Shown here: piece by piece, positions 41,601 through 55,281 of the stretch | Layout of the letters: the number at the start of each line of letters is the position of its first letter | How positions within the stretch are numbered: the first letter of the stretch is position 1 | Source of the DNA: Puffinus mauretanicus | Taxonomy: Eukaryota; Chordata; Aves; Procellariiformes; Procellariidae | Direction of reading: 5' to 3' | Assembly: GCA_023333565.1 (NCBI GenBank) | Contig: JAJKFH010000921.1 | Coordinates: 372,001 to 436,000, forward strand | Length of the DNA: 64,000 nt | Made by a program: the position numbers and the translations under genes | Notes under the pieces: model-generated | Told to the model about the DNA's origin: nothing | The model's database searches: none | The model's input: only the letters and a program-made list of their open reading frames with translations

Positions 41601-41871
41601 GTAAAAAAGTATACGGGAACTCAGCAATTCATGCATTTACAGCTCTGTTCCCACAACAAGGTGCTTAAAATAAAGAAATTGGCTCAGGGTAATTGCTTGA
41701 TATGAGAAAGATTATACAGGCAATGAACATCTGTATCACAGCTACGGTTGATGGCTCTGAGTGCTGTATCATGTGCCAGGAGTTCTCTGCCAAAAAAAAT
41801 ACTTAAAAAAAAAAATTTCCAACCCAACATATGCTTATATAAGACTTATCCAGTATGCAAAGAAGCTCATT

Positions 41872-41916
41872 AAAAAAAAAAAAAAAAAAAAGAAAGAAAG
41901 AAAAGGAAAAAAGACT
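41872..41916. repeat. A20 tract followed by (GAAA)n
   Basis: Twenty As at 41872-41891, then GAAAGAAAGAAAAGG and A-rich sequence. No retrogene body or target-site duplication was recognised to the left, so it is recorded as simple sequence. Confidence 0.9.
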
Positions 41917-42479
41917 AGAGTGTTGAAATAACACAGGAAATTATGCAACCGATACCTGAACCTGAGCATTGCAGATCCTATCCGGAAACCTCACTATCTC
42001 ACAAAGCTTTGGTAAAATAAAACAAGTTATCCTTCTTTTCGAAACTGAACTTGTTGATACAGAGTCAGATGGAGGTTTTGCACCAACACGGTCACTGCAG
42101 GCCAGAGCAGCTGTAACATGGGCCAAGTTTCGTGTCATCCCCAGCATCTGGGCAGGGTAAATCCCCCCTTGCCCTCCCCTTGGCTGCACCCCGCATGTCA
42201 GGAAACCCCCAGGGCTCAGCACACATCCCAGAGGCACATGGACACGGCTGCTCCTTTGCAGGGGGTTAAATTGCCTCCACAGTTTTTAGCATGCAAGCTG
42301 CATGGATAAAAGGAATGGAGAAACAAGTTTGGAATAAGATCAGCTGCGAATTTTTGCCAGAAATTTAAGCTGACCCGAAGAAAACTTGTTTCTGAGATAA
42401 GTTCAAGAACGTTTCCCACCTTATTATTTCCATGTTCGCATTTGACGTTCAGGAGGGTCGCATCCCGCCCCCTCTTCTC

Positions 42480-42503
42480 CAGAGTCACTCCAGAGTGACT
42501 CTG
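42480..42503. repeat. Perfect inverted repeat, 11-bp arms, 2-nt spacer
   Basis: The arms are CAGAGTCACTC and GAGTGACTCTG, separated by CA. Confidence 0.95.
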
Positions 42504-44728
42504 CAGTCCCCACTCATCCTCTGCACGGGGCTTAACCCGGGACTCCCAGAAGTTCACTTGGGAACCTGAGGCAAAGCCACAGAGCCCGTCACCCCCGTCG
42601 GTTAACAGGTGAGGGTTACGTGAGCTGCAGTTCACTTCTCAGCACATGACGGGGGAGCACGGTCGGGACTTGCCCAGGCAGAGCACCGGGAGCTCAACAT
42701 CACAGCTTCAGACTTGTAACGGGAGATCCCCTTCCCACCTAGCAAAAAAAAGTAAAAGTTCTCAGGCTCAGATAGGCTTATCTGTCCTTTTCCTCGTGCT
42801 GGAGGAGGGCTGCTGACCAGGGAAGCTCTGGTTCACAGTTGTGTTTTGGTAAGGAGCTCATCCGTCCCATGACTAACCACCCTTGCTAATGGTTTATGTC
42901 TGCACTAAGGATCCGGACACCAACGGGCAGCCGCAGCAGGAGGAGGAGAGAAGGACCAGACACCTTCATCTTGCCAACCAGTCGCGTAGCAAGGGGAAGG
43001 GAAGTCAGAGGCAGGACAGGATCAGAACTGTCTTCTTGCCCTGAGCAAAACACGCATACGTGTCTCCTGAAAGAAGACATCTGCCTGCGAAACACTTTGA
43101 CGGGAGAGTCCTCCAGTAGCATGGTGTGAAGAAGCCTTACGGGCTTGGCCTGGAGAGGTTTGATTTGAAGTTCAATGGCGCTGATGGGAGTTTTCACACT
43201 GGTTTCAACAACCAAGCAGCTGACCGCTTTCCTAGTTTAGCCTTTAGAGCGCAATACATTTAGGGGTACGCATGCCCCTGCCCTCACCCTGGTTTCTTCC
43301 CCCCACACTACCCACCCAACCATTAGGTTATCCTCTCCCACTGGTGCAAAACCACAACCCTCTTTCCTCCTTGCGGCACGGCTGCCTCCCCATCAGCCTT
43401 GGTGGTGAGCACATTTGCAGACCCTGGCAGGAAACTACCCTCCTCCTGGGCTGCAGAGCCTCAGAACTGCCTAAAACCAAATTAATAGCTTAATGGCAGG
43501 GAGAGAAACACGTCCCCACTGCTGCCTTCCCAGGCCCAAACCCGTAGCACCTCATAGACAGCCCCACTGCAGGATCTGGCCGTGCCTTCTGGCCCGGTGG
43601 GACCTGAGCCCTGTGATCATGAAGGAGCCCTTTGTACCTCTGAAATGCTGTCAGCTTGTGAAACAAAGCTCCAACAGTCCCAAACTCCTTGATGCCCAAG
43701 AAAATGAGTGAGCAGAGGGGCTGGGAGAGTTCCCGAGCACGTCTCAGTGGGCAGAAGAAGGACTATCTAATCAGATGTGGATGGAGAACAAATGAAAAAC
43801 AGCTGCTTTTCACCAGCTCTTCTCCCAACTGGAAAAAAAAATGCATACACATACAAGAACAAGGGAAGAGGCACTGATGAGCTGTTATCTGAATTTATTG
43901 CCAGCATCTGACCCACAGTGGGGTCTATCTTTTTTTTTTCCCCTTCCTTTAATTTATGACCCAGTTTCTCATCGTGTCATGACATCACCCAGGGAGACAG
44001 ATTTCATAAACACGCACACACATCGCACTGGAAACAGAATAAACCCCCAGGCCATCCCGGGCTCCGCGCAGCATCACCCCAGCAGCAGTCCCCAGGCACC
44101 CTCTCTTCCAAGAAATCACTCGGCGTGGCCGTGACAGAGTCACCCACCTCCCAAGTTTTACTGGGCTGAAGGCAGCTTGGAGGGGATTTTTATACCACAC
44201 CAGTCTAAAAGCAGCTTTGCACCCTTGTGTCCTCTTGCCCCACCCTAACTGCACTTTCCCTCCGAGGGAGCCAGACAGCTCCGCACTCAGAGATGATTTA
44301 TGGTGTTTTCTTTTGGCAGTAAAATATATCAAATCCTTCAGAGACTGGGTGGAACCAGAACTGCCTTCTCCATCACTCAATCCAGGCTCAGACTGGAGAA
44401 GCCAGTGGTCAGCGTATGCGTGACCGATGTGTTTCCCGCTCTGGCGCCCGTGCGGCTGGCCCAGGAAGGAGCTCTTGGCTTTCCCACACCTAACATAGGC
44501 AAATTGATGGCAGATCTCTTGTTCCAAAACGCTCTGATATTTGTTCGTCTGCCTGCAGCTTCCCTTGGTGAGAAATTGGGAACTACCCATCTTCACGGTG
44601 GAAAGCCCAGCTGGAAGGTCCTGGCCAGGTGAGCCTGGGGCTTGAACTTCCCTCTGCTCTCGGAGGTGGCAATCCAAGCCGAAGCTCAGGGAGGGCACGG
44701 GTAAGCGCATAACGCGCTCAGCACAAGG

Positions 44729-44777
44729 GCAGTTTGCCTCCAAACTGCTTTTAAAACCAGTTCAGCCGAACTGGTTT
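44729..44777. repeat. Two adjacent short hairpins
   Basis: The first hairpin has arms GCAGTTT (44729-44735) and AAACTGC (44742-44748). The second has arms AAACCAGTTC (44754-44763) and GAACTGGTTT (44768-44777) around AGCC. They are separated by 5 bp. Confidence 0.9.
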
Positions 44778-47700
44778 GAGAATGGATGGAAACCAGCCTT
44801 GAGACCAGCAACAATAGTGCAGGCAGGTATTTTGTGGATTCGGTGTGAATGATTCAGGCTGCATCCCCAACAGCTTGCCTTAGCTTGATTACTTGTAAAA
44901 TCAATTGAAATTCATGGAATGGGGAACGGGAGGAAAATGACTTTCCCTGGTATATGAAGGCAGGGAAAGAAATACAGAAACCTGGCCTTACTATTTTGGA
45001 GAAAGGGTTTGACCACAGAAGAAAGAAACTTATTTTCTGTTTTTACAAAGAAATGTTCAGTACAGGTGGTGGAAGATAGGAACAAGCATGTCAGCCCCCA
45101 AATGTACATGGGTCATTAGGAAACCCAGACAAGCAAACCAATACAGCAACTGTTCTCAACACTTACATTGCCTTCTCCATCTTCACGAGGCATCATTACA
45201 CCACGTTATGACGGAAGAAAGTGAGGCTAAAGAGCTGGCCCACAGTAACAGAAGATGCAGAGCAGGCAGGGGATTACCCAGGTCCCCTGGGTGCTCCAGC
45301 TTCTCCTGATTCCTGGGAACCTCAAGCTGAGGCCCACAGCATGGCGCAACCTCATTTCAGGACAACATGAGTCTTTTTAGAGCTCAAAAAGTGCTTTTGT
45401 GTCATCAGGCTTTAAAAGAAGACCAACATTAAATAATGAAAGTGGATGTGACTCTAAATCATCCTTTCACAAGGTTTATGAAGAGCCCCAAATCTCAAAT
45501 ATCAGGTCTGGTGGCATTACCTGCTCTGAAAATACAATGCAGCCGTAGCGTACCTCCTCCATTGCATGGAAGTCCTTAATAAAAACACAGAAGAAGAGCT
45601 GACCAGACCACTGGGATTTAGACTGTTTTCTGAGATGTCTTGCTTGGGGCTTTTAGCTTTCACTTTATTTTCTCATGCTTAGGACAGAAGTCATCTTTAA
45701 CAGACATTGTACATGACCTCATCATTAAAATATACTGCCACCACAACTGGAACTTCCCCCATTTGTTAGCATTGGGTTTAAGTTCAAGTTGAACCCCCGA
45801 CCTCCTGGCTCCACATTAAGATGCCTAGCAAGCCATTGCAGTTAAGGATGCCATGTAATGAGCCAAATCATCCTTCCTGCAGCTCCAAGACAGCCAATGG
45901 AGCTGGGCTAGAGGTTATTCCGCTTCAATGATTTTAGCAGTCTGTCGGAAACGCTTGTTATATGTAATCCTTATATAAATAGTTGTGAGGCGGCTGGAAG
46001 GATATCATGATTAAAGAGTCCTGTCCTCAAGGGTCACAATGCAGAAGGTAGAAAACTCTCTGTTTATGGATCTGCACACAAGCTGCAGAACCTCCCACCC
46101 AGCAGGTGACACACAACCCACGTCCAGGCAGAGGCCAGGCATAGGAAACAAGTTAGAGAGGGAAGGCTTCTAAGACTCTTCTTGCCATAGACTGAGAGCA
46201 AGAAGGCTCAGCCTCTTCACCCAATCCTTTTCTGAAATAGGATCATCTCATGCCTTCCTCCCATCAGATCTAACCACAAAAATGACCCCATCTCACAATA
46301 TGCTGAAGATAAAGTCATTCCTTGCACCCAGACTGAAAAACCCAGACAGAGATCTGGTTAGCATCAGGAGACCAGGGAACTGACTGACTTGTCCACACAG
46401 ATACCCAACTATGCTTGCGCTGGTCCACATCTCCTTCAGCACAGACGCGCCTGAGCAGGACTTGTCCTGGGGATGGACACCAGCAGGGCCAGATGACCCC
46501 ATAGGGCTGCTCAGGAATACAAGTCTTGACACCTAGTTGCTTCATCCTTTTCTGTGCACCCAACCTAAAATCCACCTACCCAACCACTCGGCTCAGACTG
46601 ACGTTCTCAGAAACCCCCAGAAACTCTCCAAAGCAGATTTAACCCAGGAGCTCTGGGATAATCTCCCAGCGGAGAGGCAGCAGCCTCCTCCAGCCTGTTT
46701 GCCGGTTAGGATAATTCTTCCTTTGACTGATGATCAAGAAGCTATTATGTACTGAGGGGGGAGTGATTTGTTCTGTAACGCTCGTGGCACTGCTTCAGTG
46801 CTTGGCAATTCTGTCTTGTTATCACTGGTGGAGAATTTTACAGGCCACTGACAGACCTTCAAACGCAGCCATTGCTGTGTGGAAAATCCAATTTGCTTTG
46901 GAAGTCTCCTGACACAAGGCCTTGTCTTCATGGTCCCTTGGCAAACCATTTTCAGCACATGCATTAGTTCATGACCCTGTGATTTAACGGACATCATTAA
47001 ATTTTAGCAGAAGAATCCATCACTTTGAAGGAACCCTTAACAAGTGTGTGACCTAAAAGTGAGACCTAATATACTGGCATCTCCGCACAAAGGGCTCCTT
47101 TTCTCTTAACATTTGGCTTATCTCCATGCCACTCCCAGGTCAAGTTCAGTAGTAAGCCCTCGTAGTCAATGCACCATTGAGCTGCTCCAGGAAAAGCAAA
47201 TAGCATCAATGCAAAAAATGTAAATGTGCGTTTCTTTGCAGCATCCCCTGCTGCCAAACAGATAACAAGTTTATGTAGGCACAGAAAAAAATCCCTATTT
47301 GAATAATTATTGTTTGCTTATAAATTAACCCACAGAACTGTGCCACATGCCGTAAAACAATCTTACATTACATGGGCTTAAACGGTAGGACTGGTATAAT
47401 AAACTCTATGTTGAGTCACCAAATTCCTCACATTCTTTGACTTCCCATTCTGTCTCAAATGTCAGATATCTCGCTGGGGTAACACAAGCGGTAGCGAGGG
47501 CCGGGGGTTTGCGTGGGTTTTAATTGTAAAAGCAACATTCTCACAGAGAACGACAAGGTTCACAACCCCGCTCCACGGCTTGGGCAGACGGGGGGGAGCT
47601 TCAAAGGCTTCTTGTCTCCCCACTGGGCGTTTTGGGGTTTAAGGGCCCACAGGTCTGGCTGAGGGTCTCGAAGCCGTACAGCCCCCATAACCGCGGGTCA

Positions 47701-49984
47701 CCGTGCCTCTGCAGGCTACTGCCTTTTCATGAAAAATATGTATGAGAGTGGGTCTGAGCATGGCGGCCAGCTTGGGGAGGCTCCTGCATTTGGGCTGCAA
47801 ACTACCAAATCGTTGCTATAGCCTGATGGCTACTCTCCATTCCCGTTCCACCACTCCAAAGCAAAGGCAGAGTGAGTCTTTATCACTTGGAGATTGTTCC
47901 AGGCTTTATTAATAACTTCAGTATTTAAAGATTTTAAGATCTTGTGGATTCTCCTCCTCCTTTGTATTCTGGTGCAGTGGAATCCAGACCTGTGCTTCAT
48001 TATGTAGAGATCATTTATGTTCTGTAGCTTTCTTTTGGTTGCTCTTCTGTCTTCACCTGAGCACCAGGGAAGATGATGCACCTTCTCTGGGGAGCCAAGA
48101 AAAACCTGTAGGCAATTCTGACACAACCTTTCTCCCAAAAATGCAAGTGGTGTTTAGACCTTGTGCATGTCCTTAAGCATGGGTGCTCCGTGGAGGCAGC
48201 CCACAGGAGCTCAGGAAAAGCCTGGGAGCCCAGAAATATCCCATGATGTTCCAAGATGTGTGTGCGTATCCCTGGATTAAAAGAGGAATTTCCCAGATCC
48301 AGCACAGAGAGCTGGATTTCCCTGCCCTCATTCTGGAGCCCAGGTTTGGCCTGCGTCAGACAACATGCTGATCCAGAGGCAGAGCAGAGCTCAAGGCCGT
48401 GGCAGCAGACGTGCAGATTCAACACTTGCAAGCGAAGTGAAAGCACAGGCAGTCCTGGCCCGGGGGCCGCAGCCCTGCTGCGTCCAGCTCCTGGCTCCGG
48501 AGGAAGCCCGGCAGCCCGCGGGAGGATGGCGTGCACCTGCGAGCCTTTTCATCTCAACGACATGGCCCCGTGCCCGCAGTTTTCCAATGCTGACAGAAAG
48601 AGGTTGAGGGTGAGAAGCGAGCTGGGTGGTTACAGCCGGATCCGTTTCATTCCTCCCGGGACCTCTCTGGCGTGAGCCCGCTGCGCTCGTCCAGGCGGTC
48701 TGTGCTTTAGCCCGTCTGGCAGGGGCTGGGCTGCGGCGGGAAGGGACCTGGCACCCTGCAGCCACAGAAAATTCAAGAACTGTTGTGGGGGTCTGGCCAC
48801 GGAGATTCACTTTTTCTCTCCCTCCTCTTTTATGCAAGCAGGGAGGGGAGGGAGGGCTGCACCCCCCGGAGCCGCTCCAAGGGACCCCCCTGCACCCCGC
48901 ATGCCCCATGGCAGGAGCATCCAGAGCCGAGCAAGCCCTGTGCCCCACGCTGATTTAAACAAGCCTAGGAAAACCGCAAATGAAGCACATGGTTTTAGCA
49001 TCTAAGGTCTCTTCCCAACTATGACCAACAGAAAACATCTGTAGAGGGAAGGAACTGCTCATTTACTATCTGAAATGTCAGTGAAACCCAAGAGAAAAGG
49101 AACCGAATGCAGCAATTACCCGGCCTCCTATAGTCCCCTGCAATAATCGAATATAGCTAATTTGCACTGACTCCTTTTTGTGCTGACTCCCGGCACAGAA
49201 CAGAAAGATCACAAAAGAAAACCACCCCCACCCCCCTGGTCTTCTTTTTTTTCTTTAAATTTGGGAGCCGAGGCTAACTAACCGCTCGGCGGAAAACATC
49301 CAGTCAGAAGGGCAGGAGCTTTAAAAACTTAATCCGTTCAGGCAAATGCTAAATGCCTGTATTTCAGCTGGAGAATGAATCAGAGCTTTTTCCCAGCAAA
49401 CCCTGATTTAATAACGGCGAGGGCTGGGTGCAGTGGATGCAGCTTTCTCCTCTCCCTCTACCTGCTGAATCCATCTCCAGTTTTTGAGGTTGATACGGGG
49501 CTGGTCGGGACAGCGTTAACTCAAACCTAAACAGCCTGCTCCCATCATCAACACGGAGCCACGGGGTCAACTGGAAACCAGAGAAAATCTGTTTAGTCAT
49601 TTCTGAAGGCAAAGCAAACCGTGATGATATCACTTACTCGCGCAGACGCTCGGTCGGCAGTTCACTGCCAAAGCACCTGGTCCCGCTGCCTCAATAAAGC
49701 AATCAGAGACGCTTCGGTGAGCTGTAAGGGAGCCCCTTACACTTTATTAACCAAAACCATGGGTTTCTTCTTAGAAAACCCAGCAAAACTGATGTGCGGG
49801 GCCGTGGGTGCAAGCAGGACTGTGCAAGGCTGGGCTCAGCCCCAACGTGGTGGAGCTCAGCCCTCCTCCACCCCCACGTTGGGCGTTTTGGGGAGCTGCT
49901 TGCACCCATCCTGAGCAGAACCCCCCCCTCATCTGCATCAGGGGCTTTGTGGCGGAGGAACAGCCTCGTCCTCCAGCTGCCTCT

Positions 49985-50150
49985 CGTCAAGGCCGGTGAG
50001 CTCCCCCGGCTCCAGGCCAGCGCCAGGCCGGCCGCCCCCGCGCCGGGCAGCCCGCCTGAGCGATAACCGCGCTGCAGCGGCAGCGTCTGGGCGCGGAGGC
50101 AGGACATGGCCCCCGGGAGAGGCTGCGGGCGACGGGAGCTCCCGCAGAGC
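49985..50150. promoter_or_regulatory. Short CpG-dense patch
   Basis: I counted 17 CpG dinucleotides between 49981 and 50100, far denser than the surrounding DNA, with GC above about 75 per cent. It is shorter than a standard CpG island. It could be a promoter or enhancer of an unannotated transcript, or just a GC-rich pocket. No TATA element or clear initiator was recognised. Confidence 0.45.
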
Positions 50151-53100
50151 CTTGGATGGCTGCCAGCGGGCCAAGGAGGTTGGGAAACGTCCCGCTCTGA
50201 AAAGGTGCATCCCACTAACCCCGGGGACCCTGGATGGAGGAGCATCCCAACCCTGTGGTCCCAAGGAGACCTGGCCTTCCAGCAAAAGACCTCGTCTACC
50301 CCTTCACAGGCAAAGGCAGGCTGGAAAAGGGTGGAACAGCATTGCAGGGACAAGGGAGGCATGGCCAGAGCCAGCGTTCGTCTGCCTGGGGCGCCCACCA
50401 GAAATATTGTGATGTTCCACTCTGTGAACCAAATAGCTCACGGCTTTTGCAACTTGTGAGCAGCAAGGGGAAAGCAACCGGCATGGTGGAGCCACCCGCC
50501 TGCCCTGCCTCTTCCCCAGGGGTTTTACTGACTGAGGAGGCAACAAATAAAACTGCTCTAAAGGGAAGCCGTCCCCCGCTCGAGCCGAGGGGCAGGAGCT
50601 GCATGCCACCAGCACCGGCGAGCGCAGAGTGCAACGTGCAATTGCAATCAGCTCTTGTGCTTTAATTGCACCTGCAGGTACGTGCTGGGCTGAGGACCCC
50701 ATGGCGCCCGGTGCAGCACGCACACAGCCAGCAGCACCGCTCGCAATAGCTTTTGCACTAAATAAACAGGATAAATAGAGGGGAAGGGAGGCTCAGAGAG
50801 AGGAAGCAACTTGTCCCCGAGTCACCAACAGCTAGAAACAGATTGCAGGTCTCCTCCTCCAGACCTGCTCTGCTTCTCTGCCTGGGAATGTTATTCTGTG
50901 GCTGTATCACCTTCTCCCAACCTCTCCCCCCAGCACTGTTTCACTCCTCTCCTCCCCAGTACTGAAGTATTTAAGCAGCAAGCCCAGGGTTGGTGGTCCA
51001 GTAAGAAATGCAAGCAGGGAGGCAACCCCTCTCCTGGGACCAGACTAGGTGGCCTTTTTTTAGTTCATGAGGAATTCAAGGGGGAAAAAAGAAAATAAAA
51101 AGACAAGAAAAAAAAAAATCCGTGTCCAAAGCTCGCTTTTTTTTTTCAGCAACTGCAATTGTTTCTGTTTCCTAATAAATCATGTAGGCCAGGGACGACC
51201 AATCTGCACAGCATTATTATTGTCTCAATACATTTGTTGAAAGAAAAATAACACTGTGGCTTTGCTAGAGCAGACAGGATCTGCTTTTCCAAAAGGTTTG
51301 TTGATATTAGCCCACAATCTTGTCGGGCTCCATGTATACTCTGGACTCAAAGAGCTTTGCTGCATTCCCATCTCTAAGATACGGAGAGTCACCAAACCCA
51401 AATATTACTCTGAGCAGCTGAGACCTCAAAAGGTCTTTCTTTATTTTCCTCCACACTCTGTTTCCCATTAACTCTTCAGCGGCATTTGTATGCGTTAAAC
51501 TTACAGAGCTGAGCGCTGAACTCGGCTTCAGGCTGAACTATCTCACATCCATCTAAACAACAGCAACAGTTTGCAACGCGCATGATTTACACGGGGACGT
51601 GAGCGGGGCAAGTCTCCCCGGCTCAGGGGCCATCCGGGGGCAGCCCAGGCTCCGTTTTGCGGTTGAGCCTCAGACTTTGGTACATGCTAGCCCACGGATC
51701 GACAAGTTACTGCCATCATACTCCCCCAGACAGCGATTCTCAGCCTTCCCCAGCCCGGGCAGCATTAAGGAGCTGCGGGCTCCGCTCCCCACCAGCCCGC
51801 TCCTTTGCAGCTCCCCATAGCTACAAGCAGCATCAGCACCCCATGGACAATATGGACAGGCCATATGCTTAAAGCCCCAGGGTTTAAGCAGACCCACGTC
51901 ATATGTCAGACCAGAGCAGGGGCCACCGGCATCCCTATGCTGGTCCATGGTGTCCCCGAGAGAAGCAGCCAGTTGGATTGGGTGCGGAGAGCAATGCTCT
52001 CAGGGCAATGGTGTGTCCATGCTCCACTTGTGTCATTGCTTACCTCTGAATGAGTATCGGAAAGCCTGGATTTTTCTGACTTTGTTTTCTTTTCATAGCT
52101 CATGGAAACCAGGAGAGTTCTCCAGCATGTCCAGGAGGCTCCAGCCAGGGCGTATCAAGGGCAGCTGCAGCTCACAGGGGGACAAGGATGTACTCACCCC
52201 GTCATGAAGAGCACCCGCAGTGCGAAGGCTGCGGGACGCCACAACGCAGACCCTCCGGGCTCACCTCGTGGTGCTTTTGAATCAGGTTACCTGACCCACG
52301 GGGGTCCCATAAGCAAAAATGAAACGCCTGAGGTGTGCTCATCCCCAGCCCAGCCTCGTCTGCCAAGAACGGCCAAGTCATCCTGCAAATCAGGGCAAAT
52401 GAGGCAAAGGGAGTCCCGAAAGGCTTTGGGTAAGCACCCGCGGGGAGCCCAGGAAGGGCGCCTCAGCTCACGTGCACCCTTCCACACCCACGACAGACTA
52501 ATCCCAGCCTGTAGACCTGGAAAGAAGGGAAACACCTTGTTGGAAGAACTGACAACAGGGAGTGCTGCCCCACGCCGTGGTGCAGCCCAAGCGAGAGCCA
52601 CCAGTGCCCATCAGCTCTGCAAATCATGGCAGTCACTGACCCCCTCCGTAGCCAGTAAACAATGTCACAGCAGATAAAATTTGTCCCCTGATATTTCCAA
52701 ATGTCACGTATTCTGATACCTATGGCTTTGAGGGAAATGCTAGTTTAATTTTGGATGCTAAGCTAAGGCTACGTTGGTTTTGGAAGTTCAACAACAAGCA
52801 TAGAGGGGTTTTTCCACCCAGCTTCACTTCTGCTGCCTCCGCAGCAGTTCCCCAAAAGCAGGCTGCTTACACAGGGCTTGCTTAACATCATCGCCCATTC
52901 CCTGCTCGCAGAGGGCCCTGTGTCACGAAGGGGGAAGCAAAGGGCATGTGCTATCACAAGGGAGATAAGGCAGCGAGCCAAAACAACCCTGCAAAGGTGG
53001 GCAGACATGGCTGGCCTGATTCACGGGCTGAACCCATCCCTTCTGAAGGTCTTCAGAAACAGTGGAAAAAAACCTAAGTGAAATAAAGGCCAAGGTTTAG

Positions 53101-54780
53101 CTTCAGGTTTAGCTGCTTTTAAAGGTCTCTCAAGCACCGTACTAGATCCCTCACCTCCAGGAGCCACTCCTGCAGTGTTCACACCCTTGGCAGAAGGAGG
53201 CATTTGCATCCATGAGTCAGCAGAAGGCACTCGGTCTCCTCCCAGTGCCAAGGGGCAACTGAACTAGAGGAGCCCAGCCAGGAACACATCCCCATTGACG
53301 GTGGCACTCGCTGTCTGAAGTCAGTGCTTGAGCCAGCCTGACCAGCCCAGGTCTTCCTTGTCCAAAAATCCACCACTCATACCCAGCACCCCAGTATCCA
53401 CCAGCATTCAGGGCTGGGATGTCCCTGTCCCCCCCAAACACTGACAAAAATTCAGCACTGTGTTACTAGCAAAAAGCAGCCACAGGTAAAACATTCCCTG
53501 AAGGATTACAGAAAACTGTTTCAGGGTAGCAGCATTTGGGGTGGATTTTGGAAGCATTTTTTTCCCCCGGCTGATTTTTAATACACAAAGTCTTCTTGCA
53601 TTTGTGCACAGTAATAGGCGAATAGTCTGCTTATTCCAGAGAAATCCTAAGAATGACCCGAGGAAGAGTGGTAACACTGCGTAGTCGGAAGGAAAAAGCC
53701 CCAGGGCAAGTCAAGCTTGGCTTAACTGCCCCAGCCATCTGGCAGCAGCCGGAGCCCTGTGTTACGATCTCGTGCCCACGCTGAGAGCTGTCGCTGGGAC
53801 ATGTCTGTGCCTGAATTTCATCCTTCCATCAGCTGACGATGCACAGGCAAACCGTACGGCCGGCGTACTGTCGTCTCCATCTGACGAGCGGCTCCCGTGC
53901 GAAGCATTGACACGTCTCCAAGTAACTCCGCAATACGGATCATAATGAAAGATGTGTTTGTTTGCTTCTCATTCGAGTCCCCGTTTGTCCTCTCTAAAAA
54001 CCACAGCGTAAATCAGCTCCGGGGCAGGCTCCAGCATGGCGACAGCACAAGAGCAGCGTGGGGGGTGCCCAAGACCCCCCCCCCACCGCTCCCTTTAAAA
54101 ACACAACTCTGGGCTGAACTGATATATTTTTTTTTAATTATTATTTTTTCCTCTCCAGGCAAATAAAGCCTCTGCACAAACCAGTCTGACTCCGACTGGA
54201 TTTGGCCCTTCCCAAAGGAACTGGAGAAACCGGTTGGTGATGGGGCAACCCCTCCACAACCACCATGGTCCTGGATGGGCACCTGTCCCGGCTCCCCGCA
54301 CCCACCCGTGCTGCTTCATCCACTCCTTCCCCATCTCCCTCCTTTTAATAAGGAATTTCAGCAGGTTTCCATGCAGGGCAATAACGCCCTCACCACTGCA
54401 TGTGGCGGCAGGGTTCTCCTTCAAGCTTGGCCCAAAACCCTTCTCCCTCAGCTCACTTCAAGGGGGATAAACACGTTTATCACAGGAGAGGTCAGGACCA
54501 AGCAGGATTCAGCCTTGCGGCTCCAGGCTCCCACTCGGAGAAGAGCCCATGGGGCTGATGGAGGCTCAGGAAGGACCCATCAACCTTTCAGGGCAACCTG
54601 GAGTTGGCAGCAAAGCTGCTGGGGTCACCATCCCTTTGGCTGGAGGGGGGTCCCACATCATCCCAGACTCCAGGCTATGAAATCACCTCCTTCCCAAAGC
54701 AGGTCTCTCCGGGAGCCACGCGAGAGGCAGCAGCACCAAGGGGGATCCCCACTTCCGCACCCCCAACTCTCTAACGCTGC
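50151..54780. other. No gene recognised
   Basis: GC-moderate DNA with A- and T-runs at about 51108-51147 and a C10 run at 54075-54084. A 191-codon plus frame (52102-52677) has no recognisable feature. Confidence 0.6.
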
Positions 54781-54892
54781 AGGGCGAGGGCCGTGGGGCA
54801 GGAGAACCGGCTCTGCGCTCCCCAAAGCGCGCGGCACACGCCGCTGCCCGCAAGCAACGCGCTGCTGCGGGTCCCGGAGGTGCGACCTGCTG
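54781..54892. promoter_or_regulatory. Short CpG-dense patch
   Basis: About 15 CpG dinucleotides in 112 bp, in otherwise CpG-poor sequence. Open frames of 251 codons (plus) and about 80 codons (minus) cross it, but they show no known motif and are attributed to the high GC content. Confidence 0.4.
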
Positions 54893-55281
54893 CAATGGAG
54901 ACGGAGCAGGGAGCCTCACCCAGCACCCCACGCACTGCTATTACTGGGAGATCCCTCCAGTAGATTAGACGCACAAGCAGATCCTCATTACAAGCACAAG
55001 ATGTTCCACACATCCCAGCTCAGCGCTTAAAACTACGTGGCCACCGGCTGCAGAGGACATAGCCAAAGCTCAGGCGTCCCAGGTGCTGTAAGCCCACCAT
55101 GGCCCCACTCCCAGCAGGAGACAAGACCTCCACGGTGTCTTTTTCAATCCAGAAGCTCATCACCACCTCACCCAGCCTCCTCCATAGTAGTTTTGTTCTG
55201 ACATATGCATGAGTAATACCATGAAAAAACACTCCAGTGAGACTCTGCCAGCCGGAGGAAGAGCCTCTGTGCCCCAACTCA

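Larger units (their letters stand above)
30815..41871. other. No gene recognised
   Basis: Contains the 31097 palindrome, homopolymer runs at 33481-33530, a two-copy 21-bp GC-rich repeat at about 35648-35690, a G-run at about 35850-35860 and the 38612 palindrome. Frames on both strands at 39350-39750 overlap each other and lack motifs. Confidence 0.6.
41917..49984. other. No gene recognised
   Basis: Contains the inverted repeats at 42480 and 44729. A 252-codon minus frame (44743-43985) is among the longest in the window, but it shows no domain, signal sequence or splice sites I can support. C-rich runs occur at about 49225-49240. Confidence 0.6.

Noticed and set aside
41500..41916. Possible retroposed gene ending in the A20 tract
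   Set aside because: No coding or small-RNA-derived body, and no target-site duplication found.
43985..44743. 252-codon minus-strand open frame
   Set aside because: No recognisable domain, signal peptide or codon pattern, and hairpins and mixed composition run through it. Long chance frames are expected in 64 kb of this composition.
47830..48138. 102-codon basic minus-strand frame
   Set aside because: No known family recognised and no flanking splice signals that I could defend.
49703..50398. 231-codon minus-strand open frame across the CpG patch
   Set aside because: Overlapped by equally open frames on the other strand, as expected from GC content; no family resemblance.
54275..55030. 251-codon plus-strand open frame
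   Set aside because: Low-complexity Arg/Pro/Ser-rich translation caused by GC- and CpG-rich DNA; no motif or splice support.
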